The translations under genes were made by a program, and so were the position numbers. Source: Candidatus Gastranaerophilales bacterium (GTDB lineage Bacteria; Cyanobacteriota; Vampirovibrionia; Gastranaerophilales; Gastranaerophilaceae). From it: 44,831 nt of DNA. The stretch spans positions 1 through 44,831 of the forward strand of contig CAJULX010000015.1 of assembly GCA_910587245.1 (NCBI GenBank). The letters run 5' to 3'. This document shows positions 1-8,704 of this stretch, in pieces. Numbering within the stretch: the first letter of the stretch is position 1; the number at the start of each line of letters is the position of its first letter. The notes under the pieces are model-generated. The model did no database searches. It saw nothing but the letters and a program-made list of their open reading frames with translations, and had not been told where the DNA came from.

Positions 1-10
1 CCCCCCCCCC
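1..10. repeat. Poly-C homopolymer (at least 10), cut by the window edge
   Basis: Ten consecutive C bases at the left edge, in frame with the downstream coding sequence and encoding prolines. The true length cannot be seen. Two more long C tracts lie at 21199-21207 and 40225-40240. Homopolymers of this length are prone to slipped-strand length change. Confidence 0.8.
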
Positions 11-728
11 TAAAACTCCGCAGCCGCAGTTAACTTATGATAAAGATGTATTTTTTATAAATATGAAAAAATACAAAAAGAATGATGCTTGGGCAGACGG
101 TATGCTCGATTCAGTATACAAACTATCATCACAAATGTCTGAAGGCAAAGATTTTAGCGAAATATTAAATACAGCGGAAAAAACAATTAATGGCTTAAAT
201 TCAAGAATGTATGGCAAAAAGAAAATGCTATATTCTCTTTTTGCCCTGAAGAAAAGAGGCAGAGGAGCAGAATATTATACGCAATACAAAGACAAGTTAA
301 AACATAATTTTATCCTGAAACCAAAAGCAAATACTGAGTATGAAAAGGCAAATACCTGTTTTATAAATAATTTTTTCAATTATATTTTAATTAATTACGG
401 CTGGCGAAGAACAAATAAAATTTCAAATCTTGATTTAGTAAAACATGCGTATGAAAAATTAAACACAATTAAAAGCCCGACCATAGATGATGTTAATAAA
501 ACCGCAGCAACAATTCACTGGCTGATAGCTCAAGAATGCCCTTATGAAAGAGGAAATGATTCTATGGCAAATCTTTTAACAAAAGCCATTTATCATAAAA
601 ACGAGATAAAGGTATCACCCTTCAAAGAATCGGTAAGCGCAGATTTTGAAGCATTTTACAGAGATTTAGATGATTATATAAAAGTATACCCCACACTGTT
701 TGAAAAAATGCCGTATAAAGAAGCATAA
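3..728 (+). CDS. Unknown protein, 5' end outside the window, with a poly-C encoded proline run
   Basis: The reading frame is open from the left edge: codons from base 3 read PPP-KTPQPQLTYDKDVFFIN before the first ATG at 63, so that ATG is probably internal and the gene is partial. The visible 221 residues after it are Lys/Asn/Tyr rich, largely helical, with no signal peptide or membrane segment. The motif HWLIAQECPYERGND (about residues 152-166 after the ATG) followed by SADFEAFYRDLDDY looks like a conserved active-site-like block, but I cannot assign a family. The gene is followed by a minus-strand tRNA-Asn. The proline run is written by ten or more consecutive C bases, as in two other genes of the window. 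Confidence 0.65.
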   Translation, partial: PPPKTPQPQLTYDKDVFFINMKKYKKNDAWADGMLDSVYKLSSQMSEGKDFSEILNTAEKTINGLNSRMYGKKKMLYSLFALKKRGRGAEYYTQYKDKLKHNFILKPKANTEYEKANTCFINNFFNYILINYGWRRTNKISNLDLVKHAYEKLNTIKSPTIDDVNKTAATIHWLIAQECPYERGNDSMANLLTKAIYHKNEIKVSPFKESVSADFEAFYRDLDDYIKVYPTLFEKMPYKEA

Positions 729-798
729 AATAAAGCTCCTGCACATATCACGCCATAATTTACACCTGTTTCAAAAATCCTAAAAAGGCAATAAAAAA

Positions 799-870
799 CT
801 CCTCAGGTTGGACTCGAACCAACAACCTACCGGTTAACAGCCGGTTGCTCCGCCATTGAGCTACTGAGGA
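799..870 (-). tRNA. tRNA-Asn (anticodon GUU)
   Basis: On the minus strand the 72-nt sequence folds as a cloverleaf: acceptor TCCTCAG (870-864) pairs with CTGAGGA (806-800), with a G discriminator at 799. The anticodon arm reads CCGGCTGTTAACCGG, giving anticodon GTT for Asn. The T arm contains the standard GGTTCGAGTCC. CCA is not encoded; a T-rich run follows and may end transcription. It lies alone in the 361-nt gap between the left-edge gene and the YtxH operon. A TATAAT-like -10 (882-887, minus) lies just upstream, without a clear -35. Confidence 0.95.
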
Positions 871-1031
871 TTATCGTTTTTATTATAATGTCCGCTTGTA
901 ATATGCATCACAAATGAACTTCTCTATGAATTTTATTATAACAATAAAACTATTTTTTGCAAGAGATTTTATAGAAATTTATAAATTTATCATTCAAGTT
1001 TATTATTTTACAATAATAATTACCCGAGGGG

Positions 1032-1060
1032 TTTAAAGCAATGGCAAAAAATGCTATAAT
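1032..1060 (+). promoter_or_regulatory. Probable extended -10 promoter of the YtxH operon
   Basis: TATAAT at 1055-1060 is preceded by TGC, an extended -10, with a weak TTTAAA -35 at 1032-1037 and a 17-nt spacer. It lies 30 nt upstream of the first ATG, leaving room for a leader with the GGAG ribosome site at about 1081-1084. The rest of the 729-1089 gap holds only the tRNA-Asn and AT-rich sequence. Confidence 0.5.
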
Positions 1061-1089
1061 TATCAAATCTTGATATAAAGGAGAATAAA

Positions 1090-1398
1090 ATGTGCAAAAA
1101 AGATAATTCAATATGTTTTGCTTTTGGCATTTTAGCAGGTATTGTTGGCGGAATTGCCGCAGGTCTGCTTTATGCACCAAAGCCGGGTAAGGAATTCAGA
1201 GAGGATATTAAAAAAACCGTAATTGATGCGGCAGAAAAATATTCACCCGAAATTCAAAAAGCCAAAAAACAAGCTATAGATATGATTAAAGGCTCAAAAT
1301 GCAAAATTGAGCTTGAATACAAAAAATTCTTAGACAATGTTAAGGCGGAGAAATTAGCAAACGCTAAAAATATTGAGACAGATGTTTATAATATGTAA
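1090..1398 (+). CDS. YtxH-domain protein
   Basis: A 102-residue protein with the YtxH layout: a short N-terminus, a glycine-rich membrane helix (about residues 9-29, FAFGILAGIVGGIAAGLLYAP), the typical APKPGKE turn, then a charged amphipathic helix. YtxH proteins are small envelope proteins linked in other bacteria to general stress; their molecular role is poorly known. The start has a good GGAG site. It is first of three genes read together: DUF948-like follows after 17 nt, then a second YtxH paralogue. Confidence 0.8.
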   Translation: MCKKDNSICFAFGILAGIVGGIAAGLLYAPKPGKEFREDIKKTVIDAAEKYSPEIQKAKKQAIDMIKGSKCKIELEYKKFLDNVKAEKLANAKNIETDVYNM

Positions 1399-1415
1399 TT
1401 TAATGAGGTGAAATG

Positions 1416-1772
1416 ATGGATTCAACAGTGCAAATCGGTTTAGTGGTTTTAATTTACGTAACGGCAATTTTACTTGTTTTAATTGCAATATTTTTAATAA
1501 AACTTATTCATACATCCACTGCGCTTGCTAAAAATTTATCTAAAACCTCAGAAATGATAAATCAGGAACTTGAACCAACACTGATTGAATTAAAAACAAC
1601 ATTAGGTTCCATAAATTCCATTGTAAAAAATGCTGATAATGGGATGGAAAAAGTAAAAGGTGCCATGGATAAAGTTTTATGTGTGCCTTTTATGATAGGA
1701 CAAAAAATGCGCGGGCTGTTTTCAGGTCTCAAAGAAGGCTTAAGCCTCGGTATTAAACTTTTTAGAAAATAA
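1416..1772 (+). CDS. DUF948-like membrane-anchored coiled-coil protein
   Basis: About 118 residues: an N-terminal transmembrane helix (about residues 6-30), then a long helical region with spaced hydrophobics (EMINQELEPTLIELKTTLG) typical of DUF948, ending in a basic tail. I chose ATG 1416 because GAGG (1405-1408) then stands 7 nt away; ATG 1413 is the alternative and adds one Met. DUF948 and YtxH genes are commonly neighbours, and here the gene is flanked by two YtxH genes, so the three probably form one envelope-associated unit. Confidence 0.75.
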   Translation: MDSTVQIGLVVLIYVTAILLVLIAIFLIKLIHTSTALAKNLSKTSEMINQELEPTLIELKTTLGSINSIVKNADNGMEKVKGAMDKVLCVPFMIGQKMRGLFSGLKEGLSLGIKLFRK

Positions 1773-1789
1773 AGAAAGGAAATATAATT

Positions 1790-2056
1790 ATGTCAGTAGG
1801 AAAATTTTTAGTAGGATTCGTTGTAGGCGGAGTTGTAGGTTCTGTTATCGGCGTTTTACTTGCTCCGCAATCAGGCGAAGAAACAAGAGAACAAATTGCA
1901 AAAACAACCAAAGATGCATTAAATAAAGCTTCATATGCGGTAAAAGAAATTCAGGAAAAAACAGATGATATGGTTTCCGAAGTTCAGAAAAAAGGTGAAG
2001 AAATCATTGATAGAATTCAAGGACTTATAAATAAACAAAAAGAAGCTCAAAACTAG
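1790..2056 (+). CDS. YtxH-domain protein, second copy
   Basis: An 88-residue paralogue of the first gene in this operon: a glycine-rich membrane helix VGFVVGGVVGSVIGVLLAP (about 8-26), the motif PQSGEETREQIAKTT, then an amphipathic helix of KEIQEKTDDMVSEVQKK type. The start ATG has an AAGGAAA site 8-12 nt upstream. It ends the operon and is followed at once by a hairpin terminator. The two YtxH copies differ in the tail, so this is not a recent duplication. Confidence 0.85.
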   Translation: MSVGKFLVGFVVGGVVGSVIGVLLAPQSGEETREQIAKTTKDALNKASYAVKEIQEKTDDMVSEVQKKGEEIIDRIQGLINKQKEAQN

Positions 2057-2074
2057 AATATATTTAAAAAAATA

Positions 2075-2102
2075 AACGCTCTTCCATAAAACGAAGGGCG
2101 TT
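2075..2102. terminator. Bidirectional hairpin terminator between convergent genes
   Basis: AACGCTCTTC (2075-2084) pairs with GAAGGGCGTT (2093-2102) around an 8-nt loop, with one G-U or mismatch position, and is followed by TTTTATAT on the + strand. On the minus strand the stem is followed by TTTATTTTTTT. It can end both the YtxH operon and the minus-strand MerR gene, whose stop codon abuts it. Confidence 0.8.
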
Positions 2103-2456
2103 TTATATATTTAAATTTTCCTTATTGTAACGTTTTAAATTTTCTTTAATTTCATCATCCGATATTCCGGCTGAATTTGCCGCATTCTTAATAAATTCAA
2201 GCATAAGTTCCGATGCCATTTTATTTTTTTTCAAAAGATGAAGAATTATTTTTACTCCGTTTAAATTAATGGAAAGAGCCCTGGTTAAATATAAAATAAA
2301 TTTTGCACGTTTGATATCAGCCTCAGTATAGCCTCTTCTGTTAGTTTCACTGCGCTTAGGGGGAAGTAAATTTTCCCTGTCATAAATTCTGAGTGTTTGA
2401 ATATGTACACCTAATATTTCGGCAGCTTCACCTATTTTATATAATTTTTCTTCCAT
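2103..2456 (-). CDS. MerR-family regulator, HspR-like
   Basis: A 117-residue protein with an N-terminal winged helix-turn-helix: KIGEAAEILGVHIQTLRIYD (about residues 6-25) followed by NLLPPKRSETNRRGYTEADI. The segment INLNGVKIILHLL fits the HspR branch (INLAG-type motif), whose members repress chaperone operons. No dnaK or clpB lies nearby, so the target is unknown. It is shorter than metal-sensing MerR proteins and has no ligand-binding cysteine set. It lies 11 nt after rimO and could share its transcript. Confidence 0.75.
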   Translation of the reverse strand: MEEKLYKIGEAAEILGVHIQTLRIYDRENLLPPKRSETNRRGYTEADIKRAKFILYLTRALSINLNGVKIILHLLKKNKMASELMLEFIKNAANSAGISDDEIKENLKRYNKENLNI

Positions 2457-2467
2457 ACCAAATCAGC

Positions 2468-3778
2468 CTAAATTTCTCCAAATAAGTCATAATCGGAAAA
2501 ATCCGTTATTTTAACATCCCAAATATCCCCGGGAACAAGCACTTTATCAGTTTTTGCATAAACAAGTCCGTCCACATCAGGCGCATCTTTATAGCTCCTT
2601 AAAACAACAAGTCCGTCTTCTCTTATCTGTTCTACAATACAAGGTATGTAAGATCCGACAATGGCTTTATTTATTGAACCGGAGATATTTTTTTGCAGTT
2701 TTAAAATTTTATTTTTTCTTGCTTTTTTCACTTTTGAAAGCACCTGCGGCTTTAAATCATAAGCATATGTGCCTTTTTCTTTAGAAAATTCAAATACGCC
2801 AAGGCGGTCAAATTTTGCTTCATCCACAAAATTATAAAGATGATTGAAATGTTCATCAGTTTCTGTCGGATATCCCACTATAAGTGTAGTTCTAATGCAA
2901 ACGCCTTTTATTTTTTTTCTTAATTTTTGAATAAATTTCAGCCCGTCAAGCGGCGGTCTTTTCATAGCGGAAAGAATTTCAGGGTGAGAATGCTGCAGCG
3001 GGATATCAACATATTTTACTACTTTATCAAGTTTGGCAAATGCCTCAATCAATTCATCGTTAAAATTGGTGGGATAAGTATACAAAACTCTTATCCAGTT
3101 TAAGTTTTCAATTTTGTTTAATTCATCCAGCAGTTTTGCAAGCATTGGTTTTTTATATAAATCAATACCATATCCAGATGTATCCTGAGCAATAAGAATG
3201 ATTTCCGAAACCCCCTTATTTACAAGGTTTTTAGCCTCCTTAATAATTGTTTCCATCGGTCTTGATACATAAGGACCGCGTAATTTAGGAATTACACAGT
3301 AGCCGCAGGAGTAATTACACCCTTCCGCAATTTTTATATATGCGCTTGAACCTACTGTAATATGTACTCTATCTGTATTTTCAGGATATTTACAGACAGG
3401 GTTATCAGAAACAAAAAATGTATTTTTTTTGTTCTTATGATTTTCAATCAATTCAACAATTTTATCAACATCCGATGTACCTGCAAAACCTATTGCTTCA
3501 GGAATTAATTTCTTTAATTCCGCACCGTGCTTTTGCGGAAGACAGCCTGCAATTATGACTTTTTTGCCTGCGGAAATTACATCAAAAATACTTGAAACAC
3601 TTTCTTTTTCCGCATCAAAAATAAACGAACAGGTGTTTATAATAACAAAATCCACATCTTTTTCAGTATAATCAAGGGTAATTTTATATCCCTTTTTCTC
3701 CAGCGCACCGAGCATAAGTTCTGTATCCACAAGATTTTTTGCACATCCATGGTGAATTATGGCAATTTTTTCAGTCAT
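2468..3778 (-). CDS. rimO: Ribosomal protein S12 methylthiotransferase RimO
   Basis: A radical SAM methylthiotransferase that adds a methylthio group to Asp of ribosomal protein S12. N-terminal UPF0004 domain starts IIHHGCAKNLVDTE with cluster cysteines (NTCSF, AGCLPQ). The radical SAM triad is EGCNYSCGYCVIP (about residues 145-157), followed by LRGPYVSR. A C-terminal TRAM domain contains PCIVEQIREDGLVVLRSY and DVDGLVY, which separates RimO from MiaB. I place the start at ATG 3778, with AAAGGA 6-7 nt upstream, rather than ATG 3793. It overlaps the upstream glycosyltransferase stop by 8 nt, so the two are translationally coupled. Confidence 0.95.
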   Translation of the reverse strand: MTEKIAIIHHGCAKNLVDTELMLGALEKKGYKITLDYTEKDVDFVIINTCSFIFDAEKESVSSIFDVISAGKKVIIAGCLPQKHGAELKKLIPEAIGFAGTSDVDKIVELIENHKNKKNTFFVSDNPVCKYPENTDRVHITVGSSAYIKIAEGCNYSCGYCVIPKLRGPYVSRPMETIIKEAKNLVNKGVSEIILIAQDTSGYGIDLYKKPMLAKLLDELNKIENLNWIRVLYTYPTNFNDELIEAFAKLDKVVKYVDIPLQHSHPEILSAMKRPPLDGLKFIQKLRKKIKGVCIRTTLIVGYPTETDEHFNHLYNFVDEAKFDRLGVFEFSKEKGTYAYDLKPQVLSKVKKARKNKILKLQKNISGSINKAIVGSYIPCIVEQIREDGLVVLRSYKDAPDVDGLVYAKTDKVLVPGDIWDVKITDFSDYDLFGEI

Positions 3779-5549
3779 TATTTTTCCTTTCAAAGATTTT
3801 GATAAAACGCCGGTCTTTCGGCAAAGAAAAAGTATTATCGTCTAAAATATCTTTATCATCATATAATTTATTAATTTTTTTACAAAATTTTTGCCCAAAA
3901 TCCTTGCATATAGAGTTTTTACCGTAATCAGAATAATCTCTCAAGATAAACATTAAATATCTTGGAGCATTTGTAGAAAGCATTTCCGTAAGATAATCTT
4001 CACTATACGCATCAAAATCAAGCGGAGTAAAACTCGTATTATAAAAAGGTGATTCTTTTTTAAGAATAAAGTTAACAATAAGTCCTTCAGGAAGAACCAA
4101 GACTGTTTCATCTCCCTTTATATTCTCTTTTAAAAATATAAGAGCCTTATTCATTGAAACCGCTGTATATCTATCCGTATAAAGTAAACCTGCAGGAGTT
4201 TTCATGGCGGTATCTTTAGATACAAAGGTTAAAAAATTCAAAAATACAAATGCTGTTATAAGGATAACAGCTGTGGTCTTAAAAGTTTCAGCAATGTATG
4301 CAGATCTTTTTTTTGAAAGCGAAAAAACAACTATTGCAAAGGATAATAAGATAAACGGCAAATAGTATGCACCATAAAGCTCATGGAATAAACCAAAAAG
4401 AGTTTTTAAAGAAAAAAGAAGCGAAAACAGAATAAAAATAAAAAATATCGTATCATCATCCGAAATTTTAAACTCCGGGATTTTAATTTTTTTATAAGTA
4501 AAAATTGCAAATTTTACGATAAGAAAAAAAAGCAATAATAACGGAAGATAAAGGAATATGTAGGTTATATTGTTAAACAACAAAAGCATTGAAAAACAAA
4601 TTATAACAAAAAATGCAATTGCATTAAGAATGGCATTTTTGGTTTTTGAAGCAAGATACCCAAAAAAGCCCATAGCAACAAAAATGAGGGATGAAAATAA
4701 AAAATTTAGAACAAACTTGAAAGTTTTTTTGAAATCAAAGAAATAGCCTGTACAAACGGTATAAAAATATTGCAGCGAAGGCGAGTGCGCCATATTGGAT
4801 ATCATTTTAAAATTAAAGAATAAATTTTGCAGAGAGACTTTTTGACAAATTAATATTAAAGCAATAATTAAAAACGGCGTGAAAAATGATGTCAAAATTC
4901 TTATTATTGTCTTTAAATTAAGATTTTTACGGTATTTTAAAAGAGCAATTAAAAACGGCAAAATACACGGGATGAAATCAAACTTTGATAATAAACAAAA
5001 AGAAAGTAAAAAAGCTGATATATAAAGATTTTTAGCCTTTTTACCATCAATAAATTTAAATAAGAAAATGAGGTGAAATACGGCAAAAACAAGCGCATAA
5101 ACTATTGCATAGGAATACGGAAAAATATAATTTGAAATAGAAGGATTTAAAATACAGCAAAATATTATTATGCAGGCATATAAAAAAGCTAAACGTACAT
5201 TTAAAAAACGTTTTGCAAGATTATAAATTCCAAAAAGAAAAATATATGAAAGCAGAGCACCAATAGAGTACATTGTATTTAAATGAGCGCCAAAAAGTTT
5301 AACAAATAATGCATTCAGGTAATATGGAACAGGCCCGTAGATACAAACTATATCTTTAAATAAAACCTTGCCTAAATCTGCCATGGCAAAGGGAATATAT
5401 GCCTCTCTGCCACAATCAATTACAGGATTACCAAATCTGCCCCAGTATAATGCTAAAAAGACAAAAAATAAGATTGATAAATAAATGAAATATTTATCTT
5501 CAAAAAGTGTGTTTTTTAGTGTTGAAATTGTCTTTTTTAATGCTTCCAT
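3771..5549 (-). CDS. Multi-pass membrane glycosyltransferase-like protein (GT39/ArnT type)
   Basis: A 592-residue protein with about 11-13 hydrophobic helices spread from residue 20 to about 440, then a soluble C-terminal part. The first loop holds NPVIDCGREAYIPF and KDIVCIYGPVPYYLNALF, the pattern of membrane glycosyltransferases that take sugars from polyprenyl-phosphate carriers (an acidic DxGRE and the YGP motif). The acceptor is unknown. It lies directly upstream of rimO with an 8-nt overlap, a positional link only. Start ATG 5549 sits just after an AT-rich gap with no strong ribosome site. Confidence 0.65.
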   Translation of the reverse strand: MEALKKTISTLKNTLFEDKYFIYLSILFFVFLALYWGRFGNPVIDCGREAYIPFAMADLGKVLFKDIVCIYGPVPYYLNALFVKLFGAHLNTMYSIGALLSYIFLFGIYNLAKRFLNVRLAFLYACIIIFCCILNPSISNYIFPYSYAIVYALVFAVFHLIFLFKFIDGKKAKNLYISAFLLSFCLLSKFDFIPCILPFLIALLKYRKNLNLKTIIRILTSFFTPFLIIALILICQKVSLQNLFFNFKMISNMAHSPSLQYFYTVCTGYFFDFKKTFKFVLNFLFSSLIFVAMGFFGYLASKTKNAILNAIAFFVIICFSMLLLFNNITYIFLYLPLLLLFFLIVKFAIFTYKKIKIPEFKISDDDTIFFIFILFSLLFSLKTLFGLFHELYGAYYLPFILLSFAIVVFSLSKKRSAYIAETFKTTAVILITAFVFLNFLTFVSKDTAMKTPAGLLYTDRYTAVSMNKALIFLKENIKGDETVLVLPEGLIVNFILKKESPFYNTSFTPLDFDAYSEDYLTEMLSTNAPRYLMFILRDYSDYGKNSICKDFGQKFCKKINKLYDDKDILDDNTFSLPKDRRFIKIFERKNND

Positions 5550-5638
5550 ATGAAAATTTTATGTAAAATTTTTTAAAAAGGCAATTATTGAAACAAAGTT
5601 GTTTTTATAAAAATATAAGGAAGGTATAAGGAAAAACC

Positions 5639-5983
5639 ATGCTGCCAAATTCAATCGAAAGAACGACACCGATTTTAGGATACAATCCTTATGCTTTTAT
5701 AATGGGAAAAAGCGGCAGTGTAAGCCCTGGAAATATGGTCAGAAAAAACGGACAGCTTGATTATTTTGCAAAAAATCCCGACAATATGTATACTGACGGT
5801 GAAAAAGCAAATAAAAAATTTAAAATAACATCGAATATGAAGAAAATTGTAGGTGTTGCTGCAGGCATTTTAGGAATAACAGCCCTTTGTAAATTAAAAG
5901 GAAGTAAAGGCGCAAAGAGTCTTAAGGGTAAAATTTCGGAACAATTTACAAAATTTAAAGATGCATTTTCCAAAAAACCTTAA
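5639..5983 (+). CDS. Small hypothetical protein with one membrane helix
   Basis: 114 residues. The N-terminus is soluble and Gly/Asn/Pro rich (TTPILGYNPYAFIMGKSG), followed by one hydrophobic helix KIVGVAAGILGITALCKL (about residues 70-87) and a lysine-rich tail. No family recognised. The ATG has AAGGAA 5-10 nt upstream. It is divergent from the glycosyltransferase gene and about 55 nt before a secreted protein on the same strand. Confidence 0.6.
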   Translation: MLPNSIERTTPILGYNPYAFIMGKSGSVSPGNMVRKNGQLDYFAKNPDNMYTDGEKANKKFKITSNMKKIVGVAAGILGITALCKLKGSKGAKSLKGKISEQFTKFKDAFSKKP

Positions 5984-6038
5984 TTTTATAAAACATGTAG
6001 TGGTTGCCAAATAAAAGAAAAACATTATCATATAGATT

Positions 6039-6617
6039 ATGAGAAAGTTTTTAATTTTATTTTTACTTTTACTGACTTCATCAGCTTATGCAGATGACGG
6101 GATGATGGATTTAGATTATGAATTTATAGATAATGCTTTTTCAAAGCCAAATCCTGCCACAAATAAGCAGTTTGAAGAAGTTATGAAGCGGTATGAAAAC
6201 AAAGAACCGCACGGTTTTTTTTATAATATAAGAAAGTTTTTCAATAAAAATAATCCTGCATTTGACAAGGATTTTAAAACAAAATATGAAAATTCAAATA
6301 ATCAGCCTGCAAGATTGAAAGATGTTCCACAAAGCAAGCCTACAATTACAATAGGAGCAAATTTTTACGATTCAAAAGGCAATATTCTTGAAGCAGGACA
6401 CTATCAAACCGAATACAAAAAAGAGGGGGAAACATATACTATAGTGCTCTTGCAGGGAAATACGCGAGTGGCTGATATCAAAGCCGCACTATGTGAAGAT
6501 GATTGGGAAACACCTGCCGTAGTATATGCAAGAACCGTAGGAATACGACAAAATTTAATTAAAGTTGTATATTCCAATTTAGATATCACAATTCAAGGAT
6601 ATATAAGACTTAAATAA
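6039..6617 (+). CDS. Secreted hypothetical protein
   Basis: 192 residues with a clear Sec signal peptide: MRKFLILFLLLLTSSAYADD, with cleavage likely after SAYA. The mature part is charged at first, then has a C-terminal beta-rich region (TITIGANFYDSKGNILEAGH, then YTIVLLQGNTRVADIKAAL). No family recognised. A TTGCCA (6004-6009) and TATCAT (6026-6031) pair with a 16-nt spacer would start the RNA at about the ATG, so the message may be leaderless. The stop faces the pyrG stop across 18 nt. Confidence 0.65.
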   Translation: MRKFLILFLLLLTSSAYADDGMMDLDYEFIDNAFSKPNPATNKQFEEVMKRYENKEPHGFFYNIRKFFNKNNPAFDKDFKTKYENSNNQPARLKDVPQSKPTITIGANFYDSKGNILEAGHYQTEYKKEGETYTIVLLQGNTRVADIKAALCEDDWETPAVVYARTVGIRQNLIKVVYSNLDITIQGYIRLK

Positions 6618-6635
6618 AAGGTTTGATATTTTTTT

Positions 6636-8264
6636 CTACTGAATTTTAAGCTGCTTTGCTTTATTCTTTTGATTAACAGCAGCGCAAATAAGTCCCAAAA
6701 ACAGCGGATGCGGTTCTTCCGGTCTTGATTTAAATTCAGGATGGAATTGAGAAGCTACAAACCAATCATTTTTAGGATATTCAATCATTTCGGCAAGAAG
6801 CCCGTCAGGGGAAGTACCTGAGAATACAAGCCCTGCTTCTTCAATTTGTTTTTTAAATTCGTTGTTTACTTCATATCTGTGACGATGGCGTTCGGATACG
6901 ACCTTGGCACCATACGCCTTTTGAGCTTTTGAACCTTCTTTTAAATGGCATGGAAAAGCACCCAGCCTCATTGTTCCGCCATATCCCGCAATATCTTTTT
7001 GCTCAATCATAAGATCTATTACAGGATACTTTGTGCCTTCCGCAAATTCTGTACTGTTTGCATTTTCTAAACCGAGAACATTTCTTGCATATTCAATAAC
7101 TGCACATTGCATACCAAGGCACAAGCCCAAAAACGGTAAATTATTTTCTCTGGCATATCTTATAACGTTTAATTTTCCTTCAATACCGCGCACACCAAAG
7201 CCGCCGGGTACAACAAGCGCATCAACATCTTTAAGCATTTCGTGTGCATCATTCATATTTAGACATTTTTCTGAAGCAAGCCATTTAATTTCAACCTTAT
7301 ATTCATGGGAAAGTGCAGCATGTTTTAAAGATTCAACAACCGAAATATAGGCATCGTTTAAATCGGTATATTTTCCTGCAACAGCAACTTTTAAAGTATC
7401 CTTGGGGTGTTTTATTCTGTATACAAGTTTTTCCCAGTTTGAGATATCAGGCTTTTTGTCATTCATTTGAAGCTGTTTTAATACAACACCTGCCATATTT
7501 TGCGCTTCAAGAGCAAGCGGCACCTCGTAAATTGAATCCATATCTTTACATTCAATGACACAATCTTTTTGAACAGAACAGAAGAGTGCTATTTTATCTC
7601 TTTCGCCCTTGGGTATTTCCATTTGCGTTCTGCATACAAGAATTTCAGGCTGAATACCGTAGCTTCTTAAGGTATAAACACTATGCTGGGAGGGTTTTGT
7701 TTTAAGCTCGCCTGATGTAGGCAGGTAAGGAAGCAAAGTAACATGGATTGAAAGTGAATTTCCAACTCCTTCTTCTGCTCTGAATTGCCTTATAGCCTCA
7801 ATAAAAGGTAAACTTTCAATGTCACCGATTGTACCGCCGATTTCAGCAATAAGAAAATCAGGGTTAAACTTTTTAGCGCACCCTTGTATTCTTGATTTAA
7901 TTTCATTTGTAATATGAGGGATGGTCTGCACGGTTGCACCAAGATATTCACCCTGGCGCTCTTTATTTATAACGGTTTGATAAACACTTCCGGATGTAAC
8001 ATTATTTATTTGATGCAAAGATGTGTTTGTAAATCTTTCATAGTGCCCTAAATCAAGGTCAGTTTCGGCACCGTCGTCCGTTACAAAAACCTCGCCATGC
8101 TGAAAAGGGCTCATTGTACCGGGGTCAACATTTATATAAGGGTCAAATTTTTGAATCGTAACGGAATAACCTCTTGCTCTTAAAAGTCTGCCCAAACTTG
8201 CGGCAACAATACCTTTACCGAGCGAGCTAACAACACCGCCTGTTATAAATATATACTTTGTCAT
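6636..8264 (-). CDS. pyrG: CTP synthase
   Basis: 542 residues. It makes CTP from UTP, ATP and glutamine. The N-terminal amidoligase domain begins MTKYIFITGGVVSSLGKG with the P-loop-like GGVVSSLGKGI. The C-terminal class I glutaminase domain has the nucleophile elbow GLCLGMQCAVIEY (Cys), the RHRHRYEVN motif and catalytic FHPEF. I chose ATG 8264: GGGG lies 9 nt upstream, whereas ATG 8270 is too close to it and the longer frame to 8345 adds a non-family N-terminus. gatC lies 31 nt upstream on the same strand, suggesting one transcript. Confidence 0.97.
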   Translation of the reverse strand: MTKYIFITGGVVSSLGKGIVAASLGRLLRARGYSVTIQKFDPYINVDPGTMSPFQHGEVFVTDDGAETDLDLGHYERFTNTSLHQINNVTSGSVYQTVINKERQGEYLGATVQTIPHITNEIKSRIQGCAKKFNPDFLIAEIGGTIGDIESLPFIEAIRQFRAEEGVGNSLSIHVTLLPYLPTSGELKTKPSQHSVYTLRSYGIQPEILVCRTQMEIPKGERDKIALFCSVQKDCVIECKDMDSIYEVPLALEAQNMAGVVLKQLQMNDKKPDISNWEKLVYRIKHPKDTLKVAVAGKYTDLNDAYISVVESLKHAALSHEYKVEIKWLASEKCLNMNDAHEMLKDVDALVVPGGFGVRGIEGKLNVIRYARENNLPFLGLCLGMQCAVIEYARNVLGLENANSTEFAEGTKYPVIDLMIEQKDIAGYGGTMRLGAFPCHLKEGSKAQKAYGAKVVSERHRHRYEVNNEFKKQIEEAGLVFSGTSPDGLLAEMIEYPKNDWFVASQFHPEFKSRPEEPHPLFLGLICAAVNQKNKAKQLKIQ

Positions 8265-8295
8265 TCTCATCTTCCCCTTATCAAACCTAATAAAA

Positions 8296-8577
8296 TTAAT
8301 TAATCTTCGGCACTTTAAAGAAATCGCCCTCAATATCAGGTGCATTTGCCATTAATTCTTCTTTTGTTACTTCATAATTTTCAACATCTTCTCTCATAAC
8401 ATTTGAAAAATCAATGGAGTGATTCATAGGTTCAACCCCTGTGGTATCAACCTCATTCATCATTTCAACGTATTTTAAAATATCACCTAATTGACGTGCA
8501 AATTTCGGCTTGTCTTCTTCCTCTATTTCAAGCCTAGCAAGCTTTGCAACATGCTCAACATCTTTAATTTCTATCAT
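8296..8577 (-). CDS. gatC: Glutamyl-tRNA(Gln) amidotransferase subunit C
   Basis: 93 residues, the usual length. It is the small subunit of GatCAB, which converts Glu-tRNA(Gln) or Asp-tRNA(Asn) to the amide form. It begins IEIKDVEHVAKLARLEIEEE and has the family segment LGDILKYVEMMNEVDTTGVE and a late MREDV motif. gatA and gatB are not in the window, so the complex is encoded at separate sites, as is common in Cyanobacteria. It is probably cotranscribed with pyrG. Confidence 0.93.
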   Translation of the reverse strand: MIEIKDVEHVAKLARLEIEEEDKPKFARQLGDILKYVEMMNEVDTTGVEPMNHSIDFSNVMREDVENYEVTKEELMANAPDIEGDFFKVPKIN

Positions 8578-8692
8578 AATAAAATATCCTACAGGTATCT
8601 AATCAAGGTTAAAAACCTTATATCCATTAAACTAAAAGAGCAAAAAATTGTAAATAGAATGTAAAGAATAAATAATCATTTAAAAATTAATA

Positions 8693-8698
8693 TATAAT
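8693..8698 (+). promoter_or_regulatory. Possible -10 element abutting a response regulator gene
   Basis: A perfect TATAAT lies directly before the first ATG (8699). If used, transcription would begin near 8705, which is the second in-frame ATG, giving a leaderless message. No good -35 is visible, so this may be chance in AT-rich DNA. Confidence 0.3.
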
Positions 8699-8704
8699 AT
8701 GGAA

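Noticed and set aside
950..1180. 76-codon minus-strand frame across the YtxH promoter
   Set aside because: It covers the promoter and the start of YtxH, has no ribosome site and no likeness.
7033..7350. + strand frame inside pyrG
   Set aside because: Antisense shadow of a strongly conserved enzyme.
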